Shown here piece by piece: positions 57,540 through 64,000 of a DNA stretch of 64,000 bases. The stretch is from Sinomonas sp. P10A9 (GTDB taxonomy: Bacteria > Actinomycetota > Actinomycetes > Actinomycetales > Micrococcaceae), in contig NZ_CP163302.1 of the NCBI RefSeq assembly GCF_041022165.1, positions 124,001 through 188,000 on the forward strand. Direction: 5' to 3'. The notes under the pieces were generated by a model that was not told the origin of the DNA, did no database searches, and worked only from the letters and a program-made list of their open reading frames with translations. How positions within the stretch are numbered: position 1 is the first letter of the stretch; each line of letters starts with the position of its first letter. A program made the translations under genes and the position numbers.

Positions 57540-58307
57540 ATGCAGCCTGAGAGTGCCCATGCCCTGAAGGTCGCCTTCGTCGCGGGGGTCGCACCCGGCA
57601 AGTGGTTCCACCGGTGGGAGGAGCGCTTTCCTGACCAGCCGCTCGCCTCCCAGATGGTCGACGACGCCCAGCAGCTCGCGGTCCTGCGCGACGGCACCGC
57701 GGACGTGGCCTTCGTCCGGCTGCCCGTGGACAGGGACAAGGAAGCCCTCCACGTCATCCCGCTGTACGAGGAGCTCGCCGTGGTCGTGGCGCCCAAGGGC
57801 CACGAGATCCAGGCGTTCGAGGAGATTCCCCTCGGCGAGGTCGAGGACGAGCTCTTCGAGTACGACGGCGGGCCCTCCGAGCGCTTGGACCTCGTCGAGG
57901 GCGGGGCGGGGCTCGCGATCATGCCGATGTCCGTGGTGAGGCACTTCAACCGCAAGGACCTCCGCTATCGGCCGGTGACCGGCGTCAAACCCTATGCGGT
58001 CGGGATCGCCTGGCGGCGCGAGGACGAGTCGGAGCTGATCCAGGAGTTCATCGGCGTGGTCCGCGGGCGCGGGGCGAACAGCTCCCGGCAGGCCTCGGTT
58101 CAGCGCGACCAGCAGGAGGCCGCGCAGAAGCGCCGCGAGAACCTGGCCGCCACGCAGTCCAAGGAGGCCAAGGCCCGCAATGAGGCGAGCCGCGCGGCGA
58201 AGTCCGCCCGGGGCGGCAAGTTCGGCACCCGGGGCGGAAAGCCCGGCGGCGGCAAGGGACGTCCGGCATCGGGCAAGGGCAGGCCCGGGCAACGGCGCGG
58301 GCGTTGA
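57540..58307 (+). CDS. LysR-substrate-binding-domain protein lacking a DNA-binding domain
   Basis: A 255-aa protein. Residues ~8-185 match the LysR effector-binding fold (LKVAFVAGVAPGKWFHRWEERFPDQPL, LRDGTADVAFVRLPVDRDKEALHVIPLYEELAVVVAPKGH, GGAGLAIMPMSVVRHFNRKDL). The N-terminal winged helix is absent: the start at ATG 57540, six bases after TACCGT, leaves no room. The last ~70 residues are a basic Gly/Lys/Arg tail (RGGKFGTRGGKPGGGKG) that could bind nucleic acid. Divergent from DUF5997, which may supply the missing DNA-binding part. Confidence 0.82.
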   Translation: MQPESAHALKVAFVAGVAPGKWFHRWEERFPDQPLASQMVDDAQQLAVLRDGTADVAFVRLPVDRDKEALHVIPLYEELAVVVAPKGHEIQAFEEIPLGEVEDELFEYDGGPSERLDLVEGGAGLAIMPMSVVRHFNRKDLRYRPVTGVKPYAVGIAWRREDESELIQEFIGVVRGRGANSSRQASVQRDQQEAAQKRRENLAATQSKEAKARNEASRAAKSARGGKFGTRGGKPGGGKGRPASGKGRPGQRRGR

Positions 58308-58372
58308 GCTCGTTGACGCGGAGCACCGTGGAGCGGATCGAGTTCGGATAGGGACTGGAGGGCAGCGGGGGA

Positions 58373-59164
58373 GTGGTGAGCGGCGGAGACCCGTTCGAGG
58401 GAATGCCCTCGTTCCGGCTGGGCACCGGGCGTCCGCTCGTGGTGCTGCCCGGACTCACGCCGCGGCACGTTGTTCCGCGCGGCACGGCCTTCCTCGCAGA
58501 GTCCCGGACGCTCGGGCCGCTCGCCCGGAGCCGCGAGGTCTGGTGGGTCAACCGGCGCGCGGGCCTGGGCCCCGACGCAACCATGGAAGATATCGCCGCG
58601 GACTACGCGGACCGCCTTCCGAGGCTCGGCGCCCCCGTGGATGTCATGGGTATCTCGACCGGCGGCATCGTGGCACTCCAGCTCGCTGCCGATCGCCCGG
58701 ACCTCGTGCGGCGGCTCGTCCTTGTTGCATCGGGCTGCAGGCTCGGTCCTGCGGGCAAGGTCGGCCAGCGTGCCCTGCTCGCGCGGCTCGAGGCCGGGGA
58801 CCTCCGGGGCGCCGGTTCCGAGATGGTCCGGCTCATCGGGGTCCGCCCCGCCGCGCGCAGCCTCGAGGGCTGGGCAGGCTGGCTTGTGGGCCCACTCGTG
58901 TACCGCGGCTCGACCGACGACCTCGCCGTTGTGCTGCGCGCCGAGGACGCCTTCGACCTCACGGCCAGGCTCACCGAGATCAGCGTCCCGACCCTCGTGA
59001 TCGGCGGGGACGAGGACACTCCGTACGGGCCTGCGGTGTTCCGTGAGACGGCGCGCGGCCTCCCGAACGGCCGGCTCATCATGTACTACGGCCGCGGCCA
59101 TGTGGGCGTCCAGCTCACCCCCGGCTTCGCCCAGGACGTCCTCGGGTTCCTTGACGCCCCCTGA
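58373..59164 (+). CDS. alpha/beta hydrolase
   Basis: A 263-aa alpha/beta-fold hydrolase. Oxyanion strand PLVVLPGLTPRH, nucleophile elbow MGISTGGIVAL (Ser about 94), acid in LVIGGDEDTPYGP, and His in YGRGHVGVQL, so the triad is complete. Substrate unknown. Start is GTG 58373 or 58376. It lies 65 bases after the LysR-like gene on the same strand and may share its transcript. Confidence 0.85.
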   Translation: MVSGGDPFEGMPSFRLGTGRPLVVLPGLTPRHVVPRGTAFLAESRTLGPLARSREVWWVNRRAGLGPDATMEDIAADYADRLPRLGAPVDVMGISTGGIVALQLAADRPDLVRRLVLVASGCRLGPAGKVGQRALLARLEAGDLRGAGSEMVRLIGVRPAARSLEGWAGWLVGPLVYRGSTDDLAVVLRAEDAFDLTARLTEISVPTLVIGGDEDTPYGPAVFRETARGLPNGRLIMYYGRGHVGVQLTPGFAQDVLGFLDAP

Positions 59165-59212
59165 GACGCCAGCGCGTTGTGGGTGCCTTCTCCCGGTCTA
59201 CGGTTCGGGTGT

Positions 59213-60874
59213 CTACCCTGTCGCGGCCGGGGTCACCGTCGCCTCCGCGAACCTCTTCGCGACGGCGGTCCCGCCGCACGCTTCGATGGCAGCACGCGGG
59301 CCGACGACGACGAGCCTGCTCCGTGCCCGGCTGATTCCCGTGTAGAGCAGCTCCGGGCCGAGGTCCGCGTGCCAGCCGTTGACGGCCAGGACGACGGCGG
59401 AGCGCTCGAGCCCCTTGAACCCCTGCACGCTCGAGTAGAAGACGTCCCGGTCGCCGAAGTACCCGGCCCAGTAGCCGGCCTTCCCGAGGATGCGGATCTG
59501 GTTCTCCTGCTCGGGATGCCTGTACTTGGTGGTCAAGAGGGCGATCTGCCCCGGATCCCAGCCTTCGGCAATGAGGCGATCGACTGCGTCGTCCGCCGCG
59601 GCGATGGCCCTGTCCACGGGGACGTCGATCACCTCGACGGGATCCCCGGCGAGGCCGCGGACCCGCTGCTCCCGACCCGTGAAGGCTCCCGCGAGGTTGG
59701 CGATCTGCTTCGTGTTGCGCAGGTTCTCCCGCAGTGAGAACGGCACCATGCCGAGCGGTCGGGCGGGACGGCTGTGGTACACCGACTGGTTGGAGTCGCT
59801 GAACACGTACAGGCCATTGCCCCCGCGATGGCGCAGGCTCACGAGCACGGTCTCCCACCACAGCGGGCGGAAGTCCTGCCCCTCGTCCACGACGATCGAG
59901 TCGAACCGGCGGAAGTCCGGCAGGGCACGGGCCGCCCGGGTGAGCGCCTGCGGAAGGCTGACGTCGTAGAAGTGCTGCAGGGCGCCGTCGTCCGGGGAGA
60001 GCCGCACGTCGAGGTACTCGGCGAGCTCGTGGAACGTGCCGATGTACTCGGCGGGCCTCTTCCACCGGGCGCCCACCTCGTTGAGGTGGCCGGCCAGCCC
60101 CTGGTTGAAGCACAGGACCGCCACGCGCTCTCCCGCCTGGGCCAGCCGGCGAGCCTGCTCGAGGGCGAGGTAGGTCTTCCCGCTCCCTGCGGTCCCCTGG
60201 ATGTGCAGGCGTGGCTGCTCGGCGAGGAAATCGAGGAGCACGCGTTGGTTCTCGGTGAGGTGCTCGGCGTGCTCTTCGAGTTCGACGGCGCTGGCCCGCG
60301 CTGGTCCGATGTCCTCGGTGTTCGCGAGGAGCGCCTCGATCAGGGCTTCGAACGTGCTTTCGCCTCCCCGGCGGAGATGCACGCCCGTGCCTTCGGCGTG
60401 GATTGCGGCTTTGATCTTCTCGGCGAGGTGGTCGAGGTCGTTCTGGCCGGCGAGGATCGAGAGGGGCGTGCCGGGGGAGTGGAAGTCGTGGCCGACCTTC
60501 GTAAACGGGAACACCGCGAGCTCGGCGAACCGGGTGCCGTGCGCTGCCGTCCCGTCGAGGTATGCGCGCAGCTTGTGCTTGGCGGCCCGGGCCTGGTCCA
60601 CCGGGTTCTCGATCGCGTGGTCCTGCCCGCCGCGGCTGCGCGTGTACCAGCGGCCGCGTGAGCGTCGCACCACTCCGCCCTTGACCTCGAGGACGGCTGC
60701 CCCGACCCCGGGCCATAGGACGAGGAAGTCGATTTCCCGCTCGCCGAGGTGGGCGAGCTTGAGCGAATGGAAGACCACCGCGCTGTCCGGAAGCTGCTCC
60801 ATGAGCCTGTTCCAGACGTGCTCCTCCGCCGTGCTGGCGCCGAAGTCAGGATGCTCCGGGAGGCTCGTGGCCAT
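59213..60874 (-). CDS. NERD-domain UvrD/Rep-like helicase
   Basis: A 553-aa fusion. N-terminal NERD nuclease-related domain ~15-130 (EREIDFLVLWPGVGAAVLEVKGG with the Asp, Glu and Lys of the PD-(D/E)xK-like site). Superfamily 1 helicase core ~210-540: Walker A IQGTAGSGKTYLAL at about 226, Walker B VVDEGQDF, FSDSNQSVY, LRENLRNTKQIA, and motif VI-like LYTGISRARSRLVVV. Predicted DNA repair, restart or defence function; no partner genes adjoin. ATG 60874 has AAGGAGGGG. The preceding P-type ATPase gene is 51 bases away on the same strand. Confidence 0.88.
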   Translation of the reverse strand: MATSLPEHPDFGASTAEEHVWNRLMEQLPDSAVVFHSLKLAHLGEREIDFLVLWPGVGAAVLEVKGGVVRRSRGRWYTRSRGGQDHAIENPVDQARAAKHKLRAYLDGTAAHGTRFAELAVFPFTKVGHDFHSPGTPLSILAGQNDLDHLAEKIKAAIHAEGTGVHLRRGGESTFEALIEALLANTEDIGPARASAVELEEHAEHLTENQRVLLDFLAEQPRLHIQGTAGSGKTYLALEQARRLAQAGERVAVLCFNQGLAGHLNEVGARWKRPAEYIGTFHELAEYLDVRLSPDDGALQHFYDVSLPQALTRAARALPDFRRFDSIVVDEGQDFRPLWWETVLVSLRHRGGNGLYVFSDSNQSVYHSRPARPLGMVPFSLRENLRNTKQIANLAGAFTGREQRVRGLAGDPVEVIDVPVDRAIAAADDAVDRLIAEGWDPGQIALLTTKYRHPEQENQIRILGKAGYWAGYFGDRDVFYSSVQGFKGLERSAVVLAVNGWHADLGPELLYTGISRARSRLVVVGPRAAIEACGGTAVAKRFAEATVTPAATG

Positions 60875-60925
60875 GTCCCCTCCTTGCCGCGCGGGCGGCC
60901 TGCTTTGGCCCCGAGGCGCAGTTTC

Positions 60926-63679
60926 TCACACGGCGGCGGGCTTGAGCTCCACGCCCGTCCGGGCCCGGCGCCGCCGGATGTAGCGGACCGCTTCGTCGGA
61001 GCCCCAGACGATGAAGGGGAACGGCACGAGCATGAGCAGCTGCCACGGTTCCGGGGCTGCGGTCCCGAAGACGAGCTGGAGCGGCGGGACGTATACGATC
61101 GCCGCCGAGAAGGCGATCTCGAACGCGATGCCCCACAGCAGGAGCTTGTTGGTGGCGATCCCGATCTGTGCCAGTGAGGCGGTCTGGGTCCGTGCAGCGA
61201 ACGCGGTCCCGATCTGGCACGCCACGATGCCGAGGAAGGTCATGGTGGTGGCCTGGACCCACACCCCGTGGAGGGGTCCCGATCCGGTGGGGGCGCCGAA
61301 ATGCCACCCGCCGGCGATGAGTGTCGCGAGGAACCCGCCCGTGACGAGGACGGCCGAGATCCCCCCGAGGAGTCCCCACGCCCTGGCGAGCATCGGTCCA
61401 TCGATCACGTTCTGCCCCCGCTGGCGCGGCGGCCGGTCCATGGTGCCCGGCTCCTCGGGCTCGCGGCCGAGGGCGAGCGCTGGGAGTGTCTCGGTGCCGA
61501 GATCCACGGCAAGGATCTGCATCACGGTGAGGGGGAGCGGAATCCCTCCTCCCGCGACCGCGTAGAGGAGGAAGGGGACGACCTCAGGGGTCGCGTGGGC
61601 GAAGATGTACACGATGAACTTGCGGACGTTGTCGTAGACCCGGCGGCCCGAGCGGACGGCGCTCACGATTGACGCGAAATCGTCATCGGTGAGCACCATC
61701 GCCGAGGCCTCGCGGGCCACGTCCGTCCCGGAGCGACCCATGGCGACACCGATGTCGGCGCGCCGCAGAGCGGGGGCGTCGTTGACGCCGTCGCCCGTCA
61801 TCGCGACGACGTGCCCGAGGTCCCGCAGCGCGTCCGCGATGCGCAGCTTCGCCTCGGGCGAGCTGCGCGCGAAGATGATCTCCCGGTCCGTGGCCAGGAG
61901 GGCGTCGAGCTCGGCCTCCGGCATGTGGTCCAGCTCGGTGCCGCTGACGATGCGGATATCGCCGTCACCGATACCTACCCGGGCCGCGATGCCCCGGGCG
62001 GTCAGGCCGTGGTCGCCCGTGACGATGATGAGTCGGATCCCGGCTGCGTGGCAGCGCGCGACGGCGTCCGCCACCTCGGGGCGCGGGGGGTCCAGGAGCG
62101 CGATGATTCCCAGCAGCGTGAGCCCTCGCTCGGCGTCGTGCCTGCTGAGGCCCGCCGCGCCGTCGCCCGGGACGGCCTTCTCGGCGACGGCGAGGACGCG
62201 CAGCCCCTGTTCAGCCCAGTCGTTGACCGTCTCGACCACGTGCGTGCGGTCCCGCTCCGAGAGGGGTTCGCGGCCGCCGTCGGGCGCGGAGATCCAGTCG
62301 CACAGCGGCAGGAGCTCCTCGGGGGCGCCCTTGCAGTGGACCGCCGTTTCTCCTGCCGCGGCGTCGACGGTGGACATACGGCGCAGTACTGGGTCGAAGT
62401 GGAACTGGGCGAGCCGCACGACGCCGAGACGGTTGTTGGGCAGGCCGAGCGTGGCGGCCGCGTGGAGGAAAGCGAGCTCCGTCGGGTCGCCCGTCTCGGT
62501 CCCGTCCGGGGCAATGTGTGCGTTGTTGCACGCGACTCCGGCCGCCGCGAGCCTGGCGGCGGGCGAGCCTGGCGCGGCAGGCGGCACAGCGCCTTCGAGC
62601 GCGAGCGTCCCGTCCGGAGTCCAGAGCGTGACGGCGCGCATCTGGTTCATGGTGAGCGTGCCGGTCTTGTCGGTGCAGATCACGCTCGTCGAGCCGAGGG
62701 TCTCAACGGCGGAGATCCGCTTCACGAGCGCGCCCTCGCGGGCCAGCACGCGGACGCCGACGGCGAGCGCGAGCGTGATCGTGGGCAGCAGGCCCTCTGG
62801 GACGTTGGCCACGAGAAGGCCGATCGCGAAGTTCAGGGTGTCGCCGAGCGGTAGGCCTGTGAGGAGCGTGCCGACCGGGATGAATGCCGCGCCCATCACG
62901 ATCGCCACGATCGCGATGACCCTCGCGACGCGGGTGACCTGCCTCTCGAGCGGGCTGCTCTCGTGGCCTACGCGCTCCGACAGCGCCGCGATGCGGCCCA
63001 GCTCGGTGTGCATGCCGGTCGCGAACACGACGGCGGTCGCCTCGCCGCCCGTGCAGCTCGTCCCGCTGAAGACCATGTCCGAGGCGTCCAGCAGACGCTC
63101 CGCGAACGAGTCTCCTTCGGCGGTCCGCAGCACGGGGAGGGACTCGCCCGTGAGCGTCGAGACGTCCATCTCGACGGAGCCCTCGAGGAGCCGCGCGTCC
63201 GCTGAGACCCGGTCGCCCTCGCGGACAACGATCACGTCGCCGGGAACCAGGAGCCGCGCGTCCACGAGGGTTTCCTGCCCGTCGCGGATGGCGCGGGCCG
63301 AGGGAGGGAGATAGGCCGCGAGCGCCTCGACCGCGTGCTCGGCGTGGCGCTCCTGGAGGAAGGCGAACGCCGCGTTGATCAGGATGACCGCAACGATCGC
63401 GGCGGCCAGGGCCCCGGACCCGGTGATAAAGCTCAGGACGGCTGCGAGCCAGAGCAGCAGGGCGAGCGGCTGCGTGAGCTGGCCCAGAATCTGACGGGGC
63501 CATCTCCGGCCGCCTTTGCGGGTGAGCATGTTCGGCCCGTAGACGACCTGGCGCCTCGCGGATTCGCGTCCCGTGAGGCCGCGGCGGCTTGATCGCAGGT
63601 CGCGGAGGAGTCTGTCTACCGAAGAGCGGGGATCGACGTGCTGCGCGGCCTCGGGCTCGGTCGTGGCGCGATGGTTCAT
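60926..63679 (-). CDS. P2-type cation-transporting ATPase (Ca2+-ATPase-like)
   Basis: A 917-aa polytopic pump. The cation-ATPase N-terminal domain ([20 protein letters not shown]) is followed by 10 predicted helices. The actuator motif is TGES (about 175), and TM4 is [20 protein letters not shown] with Glu for cation binding. The phosphorylation motif is [14 protein letters not shown] (Asp about 335), and the hinge is [22 protein letters not shown] (about 628). The C-terminal four helices carry the P2 signature. Most like bacterial Ca2+ or Mn2+ exporters; the ion is not provable here. ATG 63679 is the first Met before family sequence. Confidence 0.9.
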   Translation of the reverse strand: MNHRATTEPEAAQHVDPRSSVDRLLRDLRSSRRGLTGRESARRQVVYGPNMLTRKGGRRWPRQILGQLTQPLALLLWLAAVLSFITGSGALAAAIVAVILINAAFAFLQERHAEHAVEALAAYLPPSARAIRDGQETLVDARLLVPGDVIVVREGDRVSADARLLEGSVEMDVSTLTGESLPVLRTAEGDSFAERLLDASDMVFSGTSCTGGEATAVVFATGMHTELGRIAALSERVGHESSPLERQVTRVARVIAIVAIVMGAAFIPVGTLLTGLPLGDTLNFAIGLLVANVPEGLLPTITLALAVGVRVLAREGALVKRISAVETLGSTSVICTDKTGTLTMNQMRAVTLWTPDGTLALEGAVPPAAPGSPAARLAAAGVACNNAHIAPDGTETGDPTELAFLHAAATLGLPNNRLGVVRLAQFHFDPVLRRMSTVDAAAGETAVHCKGAPEELLPLCDWISAPDGGREPLSERDRTHVVETVNDWAEQGLRVLAVAEKAVPGDGAAGLSRHDAERGLTLLGIIALLDPPRPEVADAVARCHAAGIRLIIVTGDHGLTARGIAARVGIGDGDIRIVSGTELDHMPEAELDALLATDREIIFARSSPEAKLRIADALRDLGHVVAMTGDGVNDAPALRRADIGVAMGRSGTDVAREASAMVLTDDDFASIVSAVRSGRRVYDNVRKFIVYIFAHATPEVVPFLLYAVAGGGIPLPLTVMQILAVDLGTETLPALALGREPEEPGTMDRPPRQRGQNVIDGPMLARAWGLLGGISAVLVTGGFLATLIAGGWHFGAPTGSGPLHGVWVQATTMTFLGIVACQIGTAFAARTQTASLAQIGIATNKLLLWGIAFEIAFSAAIVYVPPLQLVFGTAAPEPWQLLMLVPFPFIVWGSDEAVRYIRRRRARTGVELKPAAV

Positions 63680-63768
63680 GAGGGCATTGTGGGCCGGACA
63701 GGTGAACGTGGGGTTAGGGCCGAAGGTCGCAGGGCGCCGTTCTCGTCGGTGATCTTGCCCACGCGCCC

Positions 63769-63800
63769 TATCCATCCATCCGTCCGTCTATCCGTCCGTC
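63769..63800. repeat. tetranucleotide microsatellite (YRTC)8
   Basis: Eight consecutive 4-bp units (TATC, CATC, CATC, CGTC, CGTC, TATC, CGTC, CGTC) in the 145-base gap between the ATPase start and the NUDIX stop. Confidence 0.75.
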
Positions 63801-63824
63801 TGGACGGTCGGTTGGTCGAGGCTC

Positions 63825-64000
63825 TCACGCGAGGCGCTGGACCAGTGCGTCGAGGATCGGGAGCTGGCCCTTGACGAGCTTGGCACGGGCCACGGTCTCG
63901 GTGACCCATTCCGCGCGGTCGATCTCGGGGAACGACTGGATCTTGCCGGAGCCGCGCGGCCATTCGAGCGGGAAGGTGTTGCTGACGATTCGCTCGGGCG
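63825..64000 (-). CDS. 3' end of a NUDIX hydrolase gene (truncated by window edge)
   Basis: The C-terminal 58 residues run from the window edge to a TGA at 63825-63827. The segment SNTFPLEWPRGSGKIQSFPEI, then DRAEWVTETVARAKLVKGQLPILDALVQRL, matches the C-terminus of the NUDIX family in which FPEVDRAxW and ARxKLVKGQ are conserved. The NUDIX box lies outside the window, so the substrate class is unknown. Confidence 0.8.
   Translation of the reverse strand, partial: PERIVSNTFPLEWPRGSGKIQSFPEIDRAEWVTETVARAKLVKGQLPILDALVQRLA

Noticed and set aside
1..64000. CRISPR array or cas genes
   Set aside because: The tandem repeats found have 18-21-bp periods without spacers, and no Cas-like protein is encoded.

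Overview
The window is high-GC actinobacterial chromosome (codon third positions nearly all G/C). It most resembles Micrococcaceae such as Arthrobacter or Sinomonas. That placement rests on gene content, on the conserved cell-division kinase locus crgA-trpG-pknB-pknA-pbpA-rodA-pstP-fhaB-fhaA followed by tRNA-Leu, and on recurrent TANNNT boxes just upstream of start codons. In this phylum that locus lies near oriC, so dnaA is probably within a few tens of kb outside the window. No rRNA, CRISPR array, integrase, transposase or phage structural gene was seen.

Region by region. 1-4.7 kb: a broken HAD hydrolase, a DUF72 protein, and a SigK/RskA extracytoplasmic stress module with a fasciclin lipoprotein and a DUF4383 membrane protein; the last two share an apparent promoter. 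4.6-5.1 kb: non-coding DNA packed with inverted and tandem repeats. 5.1-9.7 kb: trpF, an alanyl-tRNA editing protein, and a cassette of MDR dehydrogenase, divergent pterin-synthase-like protein and GT4 glycosyltransferase. 9.7-20.5 kb: the division/cell-wall Ser/Thr kinase locus, one long minus-strand operon with overlapping genes. 20.8-24.9 kb: tRNA-Leu, a decayed copy of the lipase-maturation-factor gene, a collagen-like secreted protein, the intact lipase maturation factor, and a two-gene fluoride channel. 25-27.8 kb: a YbhB protein and a divergent MFS/TetR pair with an obvious operator. 27.9-31 kb: tryptophan dioxygenase, kynureninase and a PaaX regulator. 31-35.7 kb: MltG, aldo/keto reductase, TipA-like MerR regulator, and a sulfide:quinone oxidoreductase behind a CsoR/CstR-type operator. 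35.8-40.2 kb: a LacI-controlled polyol/inositol-type catabolic cluster with two operator copies. 40.3-49 kb: alcohol dehydrogenase, Bcr/CflA exporter, XRE regulator, D-threonine-aldolase-like enzyme, two-component system, serine hydrolase. 48.8-54 kb: two MFS transporters around a LacI/DHDPS-family pair. 54-64 kb: MEDS sensory protein, VOC protein, butanediol-type dehydrogenase, a small secreted peptide between repeats, DUF5997 with an HTH-less LysR-like protein, alpha/beta hydrolase, NERD helicase, P-type ATPase and the 3' end of a NUDIX gene.

Features that link distant parts of the window: (i) nine complete copies and several half copies of one palindromic terminator with core ACGACGGCGGG at gene 3' ends; (ii) a 21-bp tandem repeat present both inside rskA (in frame) and around a secreted peptide gene 53 kb away; (iii) palindromic operators beside most of the local regulators. 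All family assignments come from reading the translations; no database search was run.
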